Counted from the first letter of the stretch, positions 15,235 to 25,746 are shown. The stretch is 64,000 bases of DNA from Qipengyuania vulgaris (GCA_000756795.1 CCSI01000002.1:248001-312000); one strand, 5' to 3'. The notes: generated by a model from the letters alone, not told the origin. Made by a program: numbers and translations.

Positions 15235-15380
15235 GCGCGCGACTCCTAACGTTGCTGGCCATGCAATCAAGGCTGCTGGTTGGTGGATAAACCTGCGGAC
15301 AACCTTGTGGAGCGCCCGTGGAGACGGGTATTTCGGCTGCCAGCAGGCTAACTCCAGACAAGCGAAAGCCGACCGGCCCC

Positions 15381-16043
15381 ATGACCGTCCCGCTGATTTC
15401 TCCCAGTATCCTTTCCGCCGATTTTGCCCGGCTGGGCGAGGAAGTCCGCGCTGTCGACGAGGCGGGGGCCGACTGGATCCATATCGACGTGATGGACGGG
15501 CATTACGTGCCCAACATCACCATCGGGCCGGCGGTCGTGAAAGCGCTGCGCCCGCACACCACCAAGACCTTCGACGTGCATCTGATGATTGCGCCGGTCG
15601 ACCCCTATCTCGAGGCATTCGCCGAGGCCGGGGCGGACATAATTACGGTCCATCCCGAGGCAGGGCCGCATATCCACCGCACTCTGCAGGCCATCAAGAA
15701 TTTGGGCAAGAAAGCGGGCGTGGTGCTCAATCCCGGCACGCCTGCGAAGATGCTCGATTATCTCATCGAGGAAGTCGACCTCGTGCTGGTGATGAGCGTC
15801 AATCCCGGTTTCGGCGGACAGAGCTTCATCCATTCGCAGCTGCGCAAGGTCGAAGCCATCCGCAAGATGATCGACAAGACCGGCAAGGACATCCGCCTTG
15901 AAGTCGATGGCGGGGTCGACCCGACCACCGCGCCGCTCTGCGTGGATGCTGGCGCCGATGTGCTGGTAGCCGGTTCTGCCACCTTCCGTGGCGGACCTGA
16001 AAAGTACGCGAGCAATATCGCCGCGCTCAAGGGGCTGGGATGA
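15381..16043 (+). CDS. rpe: Ribulose-phosphate 3-epimerase
   Basis: Interconverts ribulose 5-phosphate and xylulose 5-phosphate in the pentose phosphate pathway (cytosol). The sequence is a full TIM barrel: SPSILSADF at the start, [14 protein letters not shown] with the metal ligands, [17 protein letters not shown] and EVDGGV. The start at 15381 (MTVPLISPS) gives 220 residues, the usual length; an upstream GTG at 15318 is open but adds atypical residues. It overlaps the heparinase-like gene by four bases (ATGA), so the two are coupled. Confidence 0.95.
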   Translation: MTVPLISPSILSADFARLGEEVRAVDEAGADWIHIDVMDGHYVPNITIGPAVVKALRPHTTKTFDVHLMIAPVDPYLEAFAEAGADIITVHPEAGPHIHRTLQAIKNLGKKAGVVLNPGTPAKMLDYLIEEVDLVLVMSVNPGFGGQSFIHSQLRKVEAIRKMIDKTGKDIRLEVDGGVDPTTAPLCVDAGADVLVAGSATFRGGPEKYASNIAALKGLG

Positions 16044-18034
16044 GCGAGGGTCACTCCGGCCTGCTCAGCGCCTCGCACGAAGACGTGGGTCACGAGGTGC
16101 AGGTCGCGCTGCCTCTGTTCGACGAGCCGGAGCCGCTGGTCGAGGAGGAAGATGACTCCGACCAGATCGATATCGAAGAGGCTATCGAGGCTGCAAAAGC
16201 GGAGCCTGAGGCTGAGGCTGAACCGGAGGTCGCGGAAAAGCCGGAGCCGCATTTGGTTGCCGCCCCGCCCGCTCCCGAGCCCGAACCCGAAGTAGACCCC
16301 GAGCCGCTCGAGCCTGCCCGCGCGCTGGTCCCGGCAGATTTCGCCCTGCCGCATGGCGGTGCGCTCGATGCGCTGATCCGCTGGGGCTACAAGCTCGGCG
16401 TGCCCGGCTCGGTTCTTGCCGCGCCGCTGCGCAAGCCTGCCAAGCTGCGCTTCATGGCTATGGTCGAGACCCCACTCGCGGGCGACCGGATTGCCGGAAT
16501 GTCGCTGCGGGCGGGTCAGCTTCAGATCGCAGGCCTGAAGGCGCCGACCGCCAAGCTCGACTATGGCTCACCTTCCAAACTGACCGAGCCTTTCGCGCGC
16601 GCCGTTCATGGTTTCACCTGGATGCGCGACCTTTCCTCCTGCGCCCCGCGCGGGCAATGTGCCGATACGTCGGGTGCCATCTTCAAGGCGTGGCTCGCGA
16701 AGAACCCTGCGCCGGGCAAGGGGCCCGCGTGGGATGTCGAGCTGGCTGGCCTGCGCCTCCTCAACTGGCTGGTGCACACCCCGGTTCTCCTGTCGGGCGA
16801 GGGCGAGAAGCTGAAACAGCCGCTGCTCGAGGCTATCGACACCACCGCGCGCTGGCTCGACCGGCAGGTAGCGAGTGGTGAGGACCGCATGGCGCAGGTC
16901 ACCGGCTGGACCGCCATCGTTGCTGCTGGTCTGCTGCTGCCCGACGGCAAACCGCGCCGCCTGCATGGCGAGGCCGGACTGCTGCGCACTCTGGGCGAGC
17001 TGGTCAGCGACGATGGCGGCGTGCTTTCGCGCAGCCCCACCGCGCAGGCGCAGGCCATCGCGCTGCTGGTCGATTTGCGCGCCTGCTACGAGGCGGCGGG
17101 GCGCGAGCCGCCCGCCGCGCTTGCTGCGCTGCTCAACCTGCTCGTACCCGCGCTGCTTTCGCTGCGGATGGGCGACAAAGGGCTGGGCAGCTGGCAGGGC
17201 AGCGCTGCGATGAGCGAACCTGCGCTGGATGCGCTCGTTACTGCCAGCGGCGTGCGCGCACGACCGATGGTCGATGCCCGCCACTGGGGCTACCAGCGGG
17301 TGCGCGCGAAAGAGGGCGCGCTGGTGATGGACGGCGCCCCGCCGCCCAAGCCGCGTCATGCACGCCACGGCTGCGCCTCGACGCTGGCCTTCGAATTCTC
17401 GCACGGGTCCCAGCGCATCATCGTCAATTGCGGCGGCTCGGAACTGGCCGGCGCTCTCGTGCCTGCGCGTATCGAGCAGGGCCTGCGTGGCACATCGGCA
17501 CATTCGACACTGGTGCTCGACGAGGCCAATTCCACCGCGGTCCTCATCGGCGGGCAAATCGGCAAGGGCGTCGAGGAAGTCGACTTCAAGCGCGAGACCA
17601 TCCAGCAGGATGCGCGCAAGGCGACCAAATTCGAGGCCGTGCACAATGGCTATGTCGCGCGCCACGGCCTCTTTCACCGCCGCATCCTCATCCTGTCGGA
17701 CGACGGCACCGAGCTGCGCGGCGAGGATGTGCTCGAGCCCTCCACCCGCAAGGGCAAGCGCGGCAAGATAGGTTTCGCCATCCGCTTCCATCTCGGACGC
17801 GGGGTCGATGCGAAGCTGACCGAGGATGGCATGGGCGTGCATCTGGCGCTGGCCGACGCAAGCTACTGGCAATTCCGCCTCGCAGGCTCTAGCGGCGAGG
17901 CGCACTGCACGCTGGAGGACAGTCTCTGGGTCGATGGCCAGGGCCGTCCGCATGGTACGCAGCAAATTGTGGTCGAAGGCATGGCCGCTCGCAGCGGGGA
18001 ACGCTTCCCTTGGCTGCTCAAACGAATGGGATAG
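16040..18034 (+). CDS. Heparinase II/III family protein with acidic N-terminal extension
   Basis: A 664-residue protein with an alpha-toroid and C-terminal beta-sandwich of the heparinase II/III family, polysaccharide lyases acting on uronic-acid polymers. The C-terminal region has [24 protein letters not shown] and [15 protein letters not shown], characteristic of the family. The first about 95 residues are unusual: an acidic, Glu/Pro-rich low-complexity stretch ([22 protein letters not shown]) before the folded part begins. No obvious signal peptide is present. It lies between rpe and purH in one transcript. Substrate is unknown. Confidence 0.85.
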   Translation: MSEGHSGLLSASHEDVGHEVQVALPLFDEPEPLVEEEDDSDQIDIEEAIEAAKAEPEAEAEPEVAEKPEPHLVAAPPAPEPEPEVDPEPLEPARALVPADFALPHGGALDALIRWGYKLGVPGSVLAAPLRKPAKLRFMAMVETPLAGDRIAGMSLRAGQLQIAGLKAPTAKLDYGSPSKLTEPFARAVHGFTWMRDLSSCAPRGQCADTSGAIFKAWLAKNPAPGKGPAWDVELAGLRLLNWLVHTPVLLSGEGEKLKQPLLEAIDTTARWLDRQVASGEDRMAQVTGWTAIVAAGLLLPDGKPRRLHGEAGLLRTLGELVSDDGGVLSRSPTAQAQAIALLVDLRACYEAAGREPPAALAALLNLLVPALLSLRMGDKGLGSWQGSAAMSEPALDALVTASGVRARPMVDARHWGYQRVRAKEGALVMDGAPPPKPRHARHGCASTLAFEFSHGSQRIIVNCGGSELAGALVPARIEQGLRGTSAHSTLVLDEANSTAVLIGGQIGKGVEEVDFKRETIQQDARKATKFEAVHNGYVARHGLFHRRILILSDDGTELRGEDVLEPSTRKGKRGKIGFAIRFHLGRGVDAKLTEDGMGVHLALADASYWQFRLAGSSGEAHCTLEDSLWVDGQGRPHGTQQIVVEGMAARSGERFPWLLKRMG

Positions 18035-18042
18035 AAGTTTCA

Positions 18043-19629
18043 ATGTCAGACGTGGCGATCAAACGGGCACTTCTCTCGGTGTCCGACAAGAGCGGTTTGG
18101 TAGAACTGGGCAAGGCGCTGGCCGCCAAGGGTGTCGAGCTGGTCTCCACCGGCGGTACCGCGAAGGCGCTGCGCGAGGCGGGTCTCGAGGTGAAGGACGT
18201 GTCCGACCTCACCGGCTTCCCCGAGATGATGGACGGCCGCGTGAAGACACTGCACCCGATGGTCCACGGCGGCCTCCTCGCGGTTCGCGACAATCCCGAA
18301 CACGCCGCCGCTATGAAAGAGCACGCCATTGGTGCAATCGACCTCGTGGTGGTCAATCTCTACCCCTTCGAAGCGACTGTCGCCAAGGGCGCGGAGCGTG
18401 GCGAGATTATCGAGAACATCGATATCGGCGGGCCGTCGATGGTGCGCAGCGCGGCGAAGAATCACCAATACGTCACCATCGTCACCGACCCTGCCGATTA
18501 CGACACGCTGGTGGGCGAACTGGAAGCCAACGGCGCGACCAGCCTCGACTTCCGCCGCAAATGCGCGGCCAAGGCCTTCGCGGCCACCGCAGCCTATGAC
18601 AGCATGATCAGCCAGTGGTTCGCATTCGCCGACCAGCAGCAGACCTTCCCCGATTTCCTCGCGGTCAACGGCAAGGCCCCGGTGGAACTGCGCTATGGCG
18701 AGAACCCGCACCAGAAGGCGGCGCTCTACACTCCCGTCGGCCCGCACGGGAAAGGCATCGCGCAGGCTGAGCAGCTACAGGGCAAGGAACTCAGCTACAA
18801 CAATTACAACGACGCCGATGCCGCGCTCGAACTCTGCGCCGAATTCGCAGGCGGCGAGCCGGCAGTGGTCATCGTCAAGCACGCCAACCCCTGCGGCGTG
18901 GCGCAGGCCTCCACCCTCATCGAGGCGTGGAACGAGGCCCTTGCCTGCGACAGCGTGTCGGCCTTCGGCGGCATCGTCGCAGTGAACACCGAGCTCGACG
19001 GCGAGACCGCCCGCGCCATTTGCGAGATTTTCACCGAAGTCGTCATCGCGCCCTCAGTCAGTGACGAAGCGCGCGAGGCTTTCGCGAAGAAGAAAAACCT
19101 GCGCCTGCTCGTCACCGGCGACCTGCCGGACCCGCGTCGTGGCGGTTTGCTTGTTAAGCCCATCACTGGCGGCCTGCTCGTGCAGACGCGCGACAATGGG
19201 GCGATTTCTGAAGCCGATCTCAAGGTGGTTACCAAGCGTGAGCCGACAAGCCAGGAATTGAAGGACTGCCTCTTCGCCTGGACGGTCGCTCGGCACGTGA
19301 AGTCGAATGCCATCGTCTACGCGAAGGACGGTGCGACAGCGGGCATCGGCGCAGGCCAGATGAACCGCCGCGATTCCTCGCGCATCGCTGCCATAAAGGC
19401 TGCCGAGGCGGCCGAGAAATACGGCTGGGGCCAGAGCCGCGCAGTCGGCAGCGCGGTGGCCTCGGACGCCTTCTTCCCCTTCGCCGACGGACTGCTGGCT
19501 GCGGCCGAAGCCGGGGCGACCGCGATCATCCAGCCGGGCGGCTCAATCCGCGACGAGGAAGTCATCGCGGCAGCCGACGAACAGGGCCTTGCGATGGTGT
19601 TTACCGGAATGAGACATTTCCGGCACTAA
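18043..19629 (+). CDS. purH: Bifunctional AICAR transformylase/IMP cyclohydrolase
   Basis: Catalyses the last two steps to IMP in purine synthesis. The cyclohydrolase domain covers about residues 1-195 ([44 protein letters not shown]) and the transformylase domain the rest, with KHANPCGVA and the metal/substrate segment [14 protein letters not shown]. The ATG at 18043 is used (528 residues); an in-frame TTG at 18010 would overlap the upstream gene. A 6-bp GC hairpin with a short T-run follows at 19632. Confidence 0.97.
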   Translation: MSDVAIKRALLSVSDKSGLVELGKALAAKGVELVSTGGTAKALREAGLEVKDVSDLTGFPEMMDGRVKTLHPMVHGGLLAVRDNPEHAAAMKEHAIGAIDLVVVNLYPFEATVAKGAERGEIIENIDIGGPSMVRSAAKNHQYVTIVTDPADYDTLVGELEANGATSLDFRRKCAAKAFAATAAYDSMISQWFAFADQQQTFPDFLAVNGKAPVELRYGENPHQKAALYTPVGPHGKGIAQAEQLQGKELSYNNYNDADAALELCAEFAGGEPAVVIVKHANPCGVAQASTLIEAWNEALACDSVSAFGGIVAVNTELDGETARAICEIFTEVVIAPSVSDEAREAFAKKKNLRLLVTGDLPDPRRGGLLVKPITGGLLVQTRDNGAISEADLKVVTKREPTSQELKDCLFAWTVARHVKSNAIVYAKDGATAGIGAGQMNRRDSSRIAAIKAAEAAEKYGWGQSRAVGSAVASDAFFPFADGLLAAAEAGATAIIQPGGSIRDEEVIAAADEQGLAMVFTGMRHFRH

Positions 19630-19631
19630 GG

Positions 19632-19650
19632 GGCCCCCACGGGGCCGTTT
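19632..19650 (+). terminator. Probable terminator after purH
   Basis: ggcccc at 19632-19637 pairs with ggggcc at 19641-19646 around cac, followed by gttt. The stem is short and the T-run weak, so this is a modest call. Confidence 0.4.
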
Positions 19651-19744
19651 CGAACTGTCCTGAACGCCACACAACCAAGCCATTCAGCGCCTTTAAATCG
19701 CGCAATGTGTAACCACGTGGGATAAGTCCACGAAAGAATACGAC

Positions 19745-19867
19745 ATGAACCTCTTCAGCCCCGACCTCTATCGCAATTTCGGCCTCGGCTTCCTTGCCGG
19801 GACCTTCGTTGTCGCCTTTGCCAACGGAGGCGAAATCGTCTCCGCCATCGCGGCCGTTATCCAGTGA
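19745..19867 (+). CDS. 40-residue membrane peptide coupled to msrA
   Basis: Open frame MNLFSPDLYRNF followed by a hydrophobic helix (GLGFLAGTFVVAFA) and a short tail ending AAVIQ. Its TGA overlaps the GTG start of msrA (GTGA at 19864-19867), so msrA translation probably depends on it. A short hairpin (cgtgg/ccacg, 19716-19732) lies just before its ribosome site gaaag. Such short peptides with DLYRNF-type N-termini occur before other genes in this group, but I cannot assign a function. Membrane location is inferred from the helix. Confidence 0.6.
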   Translation: MNLFSPDLYRNFGLGFLAGTFVVAFANGGEIVSAIAAVIQ

Positions 19868-20544
19868 AGCGCTTCGCCCCCCTGATCGCGGCGGGCGTGC
19901 TCTTCGCCACCGCAGCCTGCCAGCAGCCCGCACTCGCCGCCGAGAAGGTGGTCGAGGCACCTGCCGCTGTGGTGAAATCGAAGGAAGGCAAGGGCCTCAA
20001 GACAGCCATTTTCGCAGGCGGCTGTTTCTGGGGCGTGGAAGCGGTGTTCAGCCACACCAAGGGCGTCACCAGCGCCGTCTCGGGCTATCACGGCGGAACA
20101 CGCCGCCAGGCCGACTACAAGCTCGTCTCCTCGGGCGTGACTGACCATGTCGAGGCAGTAAGGGTCACCTACGACCCCAGCGTCGTGCGTTATGACGAGC
20201 TCCTGCGTATCTATTTCTCGGTTATCATCGACCCGACCCTGAAAAATCGCCAGGGCCCCGACCGCGGCGCACATTATAATGCCGAGCTGGTCCCCGTCAG
20301 CGCCGAACAGCGCAAGGTCGCCGCGGCCTATCTCACGCAGCTGAAGAAAACGAAGCTGTGGGATCGACAGATCGTCACCAGCATCAGCCCGGCGCGCAAA
20401 TTCTACGCCGCCGAAACCTACCATCAGGATTTCGCCGCCAAGAACCCGCGCCACGGCTATATCGTGCGCTGGGATGCCCCCAAGGTGGCTGCATTGAAGC
20501 GGCTCTACCCCTCGCTCTACCGCGCCGAGTTCCGCCGCAACTGA
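19864..20544 (+). CDS. msrA: Exported peptide-methionine (S)-S-oxide reductase
   Basis: Reduces methionine-S-sulfoxide in proteins. The catalytic motif AGGCFWGVEAVF (Cys at the GCFWG) and the SGYHGG and YHQDFA segments are intact. A signal peptide of about 27 residues precedes it (ends PALAA), so it acts in the periplasm, where oxidised envelope proteins are repaired. A cysteine in the leader (TAACQQ) gives only a poor lipobox. The start is GTG, overlapping the upstream small frame. A matching TAT-exported MsrB is at 34666. Confidence 0.94.
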   Translation: MKRFAPLIAAGVLFATAACQQPALAAEKVVEAPAAVVKSKEGKGLKTAIFAGGCFWGVEAVFSHTKGVTSAVSGYHGGTRRQADYKLVSSGVTDHVEAVRVTYDPSVVRYDELLRIYFSVIIDPTLKNRQGPDRGAHYNAELVPVSAEQRKVAAAYLTQLKKTKLWDRQIVTSISPARKFYAAETYHQDFAAKNPRHGYIVRWDAPKVAALKRLYPSLYRAEFRRN

Positions 20545-20581
20545 CTTGCGCGGGGGGCGCGGCGCTCCTAACTCATGGCGC

Positions 20582-21049
20582 ATGGCAGGACATTCGCACG
20601 CGCATAAGGAACATTCGGGCGACGCTCTCATCGATGCGGCCCGGCTCACCCTCACCGATTCCGGCGAACAATGGACCGGCATGCGCCAGTCCGTGTTCGA
20701 GGAACTCGCGCGGCACGAGAAGCCTGCCAGCGCCTACGACATTGCCGACAATCTCTCGGCTGCACGCGGCAAGCGCGTCGCGCCCAACAGCGTCTATCGC
20801 ATCCTCGACCTGTTCGTGCGGACAAACCTTGCCAACCGGATCGAGAGCGCGAACGCCTATCTTGTTAACACCCACCCGGGCTGCCGCCACGATTGCATCT
20901 TCCTGATTTGCGACGACTGCGGGAAGGCGACGCATATCGACGACGAGCGCGTCACTGGAGCGCTGCGCGAAGCGGGCAAGGACGCGGGCTTCATCGATGT
21001 GCGTCCGGTGGTGGAACTTCGCGGCTTGTGTGACGACTGCGCGGCCTGA
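20582..21049 (+). CDS. Fur-family transcriptional regulator, Zur-like
   Basis: A 155-residue metal-dependent repressor of the Fur superfamily. It opens with a His-rich tail (MAGHSHAHKEH), then a winged helix (MRQSVFEELARHEKPASAYD, VAPNSVYRILDLFV) and a dimerisation domain with CRHDCIFLICDDCGK and a C-terminal CDDC, giving the two CxxC pairs of the structural zinc site. The His-rich start and cysteines favour zinc (Zur) over iron sensing. Start ATG at 20582; the TTG at 20546 gives an unlikely extension. It stands alone after msrA. Confidence 0.88.
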   Translation: MAGHSHAHKEHSGDALIDAARLTLTDSGEQWTGMRQSVFEELARHEKPASAYDIADNLSAARGKRVAPNSVYRILDLFVRTNLANRIESANAYLVNTHPGCRHDCIFLICDDCGKATHIDDERVTGALREAGKDAGFIDVRPVVELRGLCDDCAA

Positions 21050-21123
21050 ACTACGCCCAACTGTGCATTTTCAGCGATAAACCGTTCATCGACAGTTCGG
21101 AAAAGCGCGTGTAGAGCATTCGT

Positions 21124-23046
21124 ATGAGTGAACGCCCCAAGACCCCCTTGCTCGACACTGTCGACACCCCCGCCGACCTGCGCAAACTGAAGAAGGAACA
21201 GCTTCGCCAGCTCTCCGATGAACTGCGCGCGGAAATGATCGACGCCGTCGGCACCACCGGCGGACACCTCGGCTCGGGGCTGGGCGTGGTCGAGCTGACC
21301 GCCGCCATTCATTATGTATTCGATACGCCGACCGACAAGCTGGTCTGGGACGTCGGCCACCAGTGCTATCCGCACAAGATCCTCACCGGCCGCCGCGACC
21401 GCATCCGCACGCTGCGCCAGGGCGGCGGCCTTTCGGGCTTCACCAAGCGCGCGGAGAGCGAATACGACCCCTTCGGCGCCGCGCATAGCTCGACCTCGAT
21501 TTCGGCCGCGCTCGGCTTTGCCATGGCAAACAAGATGCAGGGCCAGCCCGGACGCGGCATCGCGGTGATCGGCGACGGCGCGATGAGCGCAGGGATGGCC
21601 TACGAGGCGATGAACAATGCCGAGCAGGCAGGTAACCGCCTCGTCGTCATCCTTAACGACAACGATATGTCAATTGCGCCGCCGGTGGGCGGTCTCTCGG
21701 CCTATCTCGCGCGCATGGTGTCCTCGAGCGAATATCTCGGCCTAAGGTCGATGGCCTCAAAGATTGCCCGCAAGATGGGCCGCCGCGTGTGGGGTGGGCT
21801 CGAAAAGGCGGAGGAATTCGCGCGCGGCATGGTGACCGGCGGGACCATGTTCGAAGAGCTGGGCTTCTATTACGTCGGCCCCATCGACGGGCACAATCTC
21901 GACCATCTCATCCCGGTGCTGGAGAACGTGCGCGACAGCGAGCAGGGTCCGGTGCTCATCCATGTCGTGACGCAAAAGGGCAAGGGCTACGCGCCGGCTG
22001 AAAACAGCGCCGACAAGTATCATGGCGTCGCAAAGTTCGACGTCGTCACTGGCGAACAGAAAAAGTCGAAGGGCGGCCCTCCGGCCTATCAGAACGTCTT
22101 CGGCGAGACGCTGGCGAAGCTCGCCAATGCCGACCCGAAAATCTGCGCCATCACCGCCGCCATGCCGAGCGGGACGGGCGTCGATAAATTCGCGCAGGCG
22201 CATCCCGACAAGGCCTTCGACGTCGGCATTGCCGAACAGCACGGCGTGACTTTCGCAGCGGGCCTCGCCGCGGAAGGCATGCGTCCCTTCGCGGCGATCT
22301 ATTCGACCTTCCTCCAGCGCGCCTACGACCAGGTCGTGCACGATGTCGCCATCCAGAACCTGCCCGTGCGCTTCGCAATCGACCGCGCCGGACTGGTGGG
22401 TGCCGATGGCTGCACGCACGCAGGCTCGTTCGACATTACTTATCTCGCGACGCTGCCCAACATGGTGGTGATGGCTGCCGCCGACGAGGCGGAACTGGCG
22501 CACATGACCTATACCGCCGCGAAATACGACGATGGCCCCATTGCCTTCCGCTATCCGCGCGGCGCTGGCACGGGTGTGGAAATCCCCGAGCAGCTCGAAC
22601 AGCTCGAAATCGGCAAGGGCCGCGTGGTCCGCGAAGGCAGCAAGGTCGCCATCCTGTCGCTCGGCGCGCGCCTGGAAGAGGCCAAGAAAGCCGCCGACCA
22701 GCTCGAGGCCAAGGGCCTGTCGACCACGGTCGCCGACATGCGCTTCGCCAAGCCGCTCGACACAGCAATGATCGAGAAGCTGATGCGCAGCCACGAAGTC
22801 GTGGTGACAGTCGAGGAAGGCGCCGTGGGCGGCCTCGGTGCGCACGTGCTGACCTTTGCTTCGGACGAGGGTCTCACGGACAGCGGCCTTAAGGTCCGCA
22901 CCATGCGCCTGCCCGACGTCTTCCAGGACCAGGACGACCCGACCAAGCAGTATGACGAAGCCGGCCTCAACGCGCCGCATATCGTCGACACCGTGTTGAA
23001 CGCATTGCGGCATAACAGCGCGGGTGTCGAAGAGGCGCGGGCTTGA
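21124..23046 (+). CDS. dxs: 1-deoxy-D-xylulose-5-phosphate synthase
   Basis: Condenses pyruvate with glyceraldehyde 3-phosphate (thiamine diphosphate and Mg), the first step of the MEP isoprenoid route, which feeds carotenoids and quinones in these bacteria. Thiamine/Mg motif [26 protein letters not shown]-type [10 protein letters not shown] at the start and the transketolase half with [15 protein letters not shown] and the [10 protein letters not shown]-terminus are all present. 640 residues is the normal length. Its TGA overlaps a TTG start of the HNH gene. Confidence 0.97.
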   Translation: MSERPKTPLLDTVDTPADLRKLKKEQLRQLSDELRAEMIDAVGTTGGHLGSGLGVVELTAAIHYVFDTPTDKLVWDVGHQCYPHKILTGRRDRIRTLRQGGGLSGFTKRAESEYDPFGAAHSSTSISAALGFAMANKMQGQPGRGIAVIGDGAMSAGMAYEAMNNAEQAGNRLVVILNDNDMSIAPPVGGLSAYLARMVSSSEYLGLRSMASKIARKMGRRVWGGLEKAEEFARGMVTGGTMFEELGFYYVGPIDGHNLDHLIPVLENVRDSEQGPVLIHVVTQKGKGYAPAENSADKYHGVAKFDVVTGEQKKSKGGPPAYQNVFGETLAKLANADPKICAITAAMPSGTGVDKFAQAHPDKAFDVGIAEQHGVTFAAGLAAEGMRPFAAIYSTFLQRAYDQVVHDVAIQNLPVRFAIDRAGLVGADGCTHAGSFDITYLATLPNMVVMAAADEAELAHMTYTAAKYDDGPIAFRYPRGAGTGVEIPEQLEQLEIGKGRVVREGSKVAILSLGARLEEAKKAADQLEAKGLSTTVADMRFAKPLDTAMIEKLMRSHEVVVTVEEGAVGGLGAHVLTFASDEGLTDSGLKVRTMRLPDVFQDQDDPTKQYDEAGLNAPHIVDTVLNALRHNSAGVEEARA

Positions 23047-23609
23047 GGCGCAGTAAGCCGCTCAAGATAACGAGCCGCGTTTCGTCGGTAACCAATGGCT
23101 TTGTTCAGGCGATTATCCCACGAACCGAACCTTGTCCCCATGTGACGCGGCAGGTCCTAGATATTCTCTCAATGCAGCCGACGGACCTAGAGTGCGCCTA
23201 TTGCGGCCAAGGAGCCCGGCATTGGGATCATTTGAACCCGCTGGTCTCCCAGAAAAGGCCAACAGGATATCTCAACTCCGCAGAGAACCGTGTCCCAGCT
23301 TGCGACGCATGCAACACATCGAAGGGCGGGAAACCATGGAAAGAGTGGATGCTTGGCCCCGCAAAGGGCTCACCCACTTCCAGAGGTGTTTCTGACGTCG
23401 AGAAAAGGATCGCCTTGCTGGAAAAGGTCGAGGCGAAATTTCGCCTGCAACCAGTGGACCTGGAGAACCTTGCAGGGGCGGAGATTTGGCGGCGATATTG
23501 GGATATGCGGCAAGAAATCGAAGATCGAATGTTTGAGGCACAGCGCCTTGCTGACGAAATCAACGAGTGTGTGACAGCAAGGCTCGTGCAGAGGGCTTCC
23601 CAGCCATGA
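23043..23609 (+). CDS. HNH endonuclease domain protein
   Basis: A 188-residue protein with an HNH nuclease centre at residues about 50-100: [16 protein letters not shown], an asparagine, and [13 protein letters not shown]; two CxxC pairs suggest structural zinc. Downstream is a helical tail. The best-supported start is a TTG that overlaps the dxs stop; a GTG further in, or Met44 just before the domain, are alternatives. It overlaps the next gene by ATGA. Base composition is visibly less GC-rich than its neighbours, so it may have been inserted into the dxs-crotonase interval. No restriction, phage or intron partner is visible, and its DNA target is unknown. Confidence 0.75.
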   Translation: MRRSKPLKITSRVSSVTNGFVQAIIPRTEPCPHVTRQVLDILSMQPTDLECAYCGQGARHWDHLNPLVSQKRPTGYLNSAENRVPACDACNTSKGGKPWKEWMLGPAKGSPTSRGVSDVEKRIALLEKVEAKFRLQPVDLENLAGAEIWRRYWDMRQEIEDRMFEAQRLADEINECVTARLVQRASQP

Positions 23610-24403
23610 CCCCCCTCACTGCCTCCGAAGCCGACCACGTCACCACGCTCACACTCAACCGCCCCGACAGCATGAACCCGCTCGGCGCGGCGGGGGACGG
23701 GGATGCCTTTGTCGAGGCCTGCGATGCCATCAACGCCGACATGGATGTGCGCTGCGTCATCCTGACCGGCGCGGGGCGTGCCTTCTCCGCCGGTGGCGAC
23801 ATCAAGGCGATGAAGGAAAAGACCGGCAATTTCGGCGGCACCGCGCCCGAGATTGCCGATGGCTACCGCAACAACATCCACAAGATCCTGCGCGCGCTCT
23901 ATTCGCTACGCGTGCCTCTGATTGCGGCGGTCAATGGTCCGGCCATCGGTCTGGGGTGCGACCTTGCCTGCCTCGCCGACATGCGCATCGCCTCCAACAA
24001 GGCGAAGTTCGGCGTCACCTTCCTCAAGCTCGGTATCATTCCGGGCGATGGCGGCACGTGGATCCTCCCGCGCATCATCGGCGAGGCGCGCGCCGCGGAG
24101 TTGTTCTACACCGGCGATGTCATCGACGCGGCCACCGCGCTCGACTGGGGGCTGGTCAGCCGCGTGGTCGAGCATGAGGTGCTGCTGGAAGAGGCCAATG
24201 CCCTCGCCGCCAAGGTCGCTGCGATGCCTCCCCATGCGCTCCGTCAGGCGAAGAACCTCATGCGACAGGGGCGCTCGACGACCTACGACGCGGCGCTCGA
24301 AATGGCGGCCAATGCGCAGGCGCTGATGCACTCGACGCATGACCACATGGAAGGCGTCGACGCGCTCATTGAGAAGCGCGCCCCCAAATTCACGGGGCGA
24401 TAG
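23606..24403 (+). CDS. Enoyl-CoA hydratase/isomerase (crotonase) family protein
   Basis: A 265-residue crotonase-fold enzyme, acting on acyl-CoA esters in fatty-acid or related degradation. Crotonase features: GAGRAFSAGGDIKAMKEK (oxyanion hole), GPAIGLGCDLACLADMRIAS and a helical C-terminus. The position equivalent to the second catalytic Glu is Gly-rich and substitutes here (KLGIIPGDGG), so it may be an isomerase-type member rather than a true hydratase. Start ATG 23606 overlaps the HNH gene stop. Substrate not predictable. Confidence 0.85.
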   Translation: MTPLTASEADHVTTLTLNRPDSMNPLGAAGDGDAFVEACDAINADMDVRCVILTGAGRAFSAGGDIKAMKEKTGNFGGTAPEIADGYRNNIHKILRALYSLRVPLIAAVNGPAIGLGCDLACLADMRIASNKAKFGVTFLKLGIIPGDGGTWILPRIIGEARAAELFYTGDVIDAATALDWGLVSRVVEHEVLLEEANALAAKVAAMPPHALRQAKNLMRQGRSTTYDAALEMAANAQALMHSTHDHMEGVDALIEKRAPKFTGR

Positions 24404-24452
24404 CGTCAGAGCGCGCGTTTGCTTGTCCTACCGCTTCGCTGCTTGAGGACGG

Positions 24453-25124
24453 TCAGACCCAGCGCCAGATGCCTGCAGGGATACCGCCTGCGCTAATGTG
24501 CCACCATGTGATGCCGAGCCATGCCGCTATGGCTACCAGCCACAGGATCACGCCTGCGCGCGCAAGCCTGCCCCAGCGCGGCCAATAGCTGGTTTTCGCC
24601 TCCCACTGTTTCCACGCCTCGCCCATCAGCGCCTCTTTCTTGCGGTCTTGCAGCCTTGCTCCGACCAGCGCGAGGACGAGGATGGCAAGCGCCACGACCA
24701 ACGTGCGCCAGCTCCACCACAGGACGATGTGCGAGATTGCCCAGAGCGCGAAACCCCACATCATCGGGTGGCGCGTGACGGCGAAGACGCCTGTTGGATC
24801 GCGTTGCGTAAGTTTCTCTGCGCCGGGTGCGGGCAAAGCCGGATTGCCCATGAGCGAGCCAAGGAACAGCACCAGTGCGGGCAGGGTCAGGAAGGTTGCG
24901 ACGATCCACCCGATCTCGCCGCTGCCGCCGAGCATGGTGTACTCCGCAGCGACGAAAGCGAAATACATCCACGCCATCGAGGCGGCCGCCACGAGGCTGT
25001 AGAGGATGGAAAAACCGGTCGCGCCCAGCAATCTGACGAGCGGTGCACGCAGCGGATGCGACAGCGCGAAATGCGTGCTGACGAATGCCAGCGAGGCAGC
25101 GATAAGCGAAGTCAGCGGGTCCAT
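24453..25124 (-). CDS. NnrU family membrane protein
   Basis: A 223-residue integral membrane protein with about six helices. Features of the NnrU/isoprenylcysteine-methyltransferase-like group: HFALSHPLRAPL near the start and VTRHPMMWGFALWAISHI in the middle. NnrU is linked to nitric oxide metabolism in denitrifiers, but the broad family has unclear roles and no denitrification genes are nearby. The start at 25124 (MDPLTSL) has a ggagg site; the 25154 start adds ten residues without one. Confidence 0.8.
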   Translation of the reverse strand: MDPLTSLIAASLAFVSTHFALSHPLRAPLVRLLGATGFSILYSLVAAASMAWMYFAFVAAEYTMLGGSGEIGWIVATFLTLPALVLFLGSLMGNPALPAPGAEKLTQRDPTGVFAVTRHPMMWGFALWAISHIVLWWSWRTLVVALAILVLALVGARLQDRKKEALMGEAWKQWEAKTSYWPRWGRLARAGVILWLVAIAAWLGITWWHISAGGIPAGIWRWV

Positions 25125-25170
25125 GATGTCCTCCCTTGCTTGGGAAGCTATCACAGGCGCGGGCGCCGAC

Positions 25171-25671
25171 CTATGCCTCGATCGCGATCAGTTTGACCGT
25201 GAACAGCAGCGTCGCGCCGCCGGGAATCGGGCCCTTGCCCTTCGGCCCGTAGGCGAGGTCGGCGGGTGCGACGATTTCGATCGTGTCGCCCACGCCCATC
25301 TCGGGGATAGCCATCTGCCAAGCCTTGATCAGGCGGCCGAGCGGGAAGGTCGCCGGTTCGCCGCGCTCAAAGCTGGAATCGAAGGTTTCGCCATCGATGA
25401 AGGTCCCGGCGTAGTGGACGGTAACCTCGTCCTCGACCGTGGGCTTCTCGTTAGAACCTGCATATTCGACGTAACGCCAGCGCAGGCCGCCATCCATCGT
25501 ATACCAGCCGTCCTCGGCCTTCAGGCCCGCCGGATAGGCCTGCTGGGCGTTCATCCATCCGATGTCCTGCGAACGGTCGAGCGCTGTCTCCTGCGCGGTT
25601 ACCGCCTGGAAACCGACCACCGCCACGGCAGCTCCCACGGCTGCCAGCATTACGCGCATATCCTTCATCAC
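25171..25671 (-). CDS. FKBP-type peptidyl-prolyl cis-trans isomerase, exported
   Basis: A 166-residue protein with an N-terminal signal sequence (MLAAVGAAVAVVGFQAVTAQ) and an FKBP domain: VTVHYAGTFIDGETFDSSFERGEP, LIKAWQMAIPEMGVGD, and LAYGPKGKGPIPGGATLLF. The conserved ligand and catalytic aromatic/acidic residues of FKBPs are in place. It would accelerate proline isomerisation of envelope proteins in the periplasm. Several Met candidates exist; the one at 25671 is chosen. A terminator hairpin sits between it and the next minus-strand gene. Confidence 0.9.
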   Translation of the reverse strand: MMKDMRVMLAAVGAAVAVVGFQAVTAQETALDRSQDIGWMNAQQAYPAGLKAEDGWYTMDGGLRWRYVEYAGSNEKPTVEDEVTVHYAGTFIDGETFDSSFERGEPATFPLGRLIKAWQMAIPEMGVGDTIEIVAPADLAYGPKGKGPIPGGATLLFTVKLIAIEA

Positions 25672-25717
25672 GACCCGCAATTCCTCGTTTGAATGTGCAG
25701 TGAGCGCAGACACGAAA

Positions 25718-25746
25718 AAGGGCGCGGTTTCAAGCCGCGCCCTTTT
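25718..25746. terminator. Bidirectional rho-independent terminator
   Basis: aagggcgcgg (25718-25727) pairs exactly with ccgcgccctt (25735-25744), 10 bp, loop of 7. A-run on the left and T-run on the right give T-tracts in both directions. It ends the minus-strand peptide transporter gene (stop at 25765). Confidence 0.85.
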
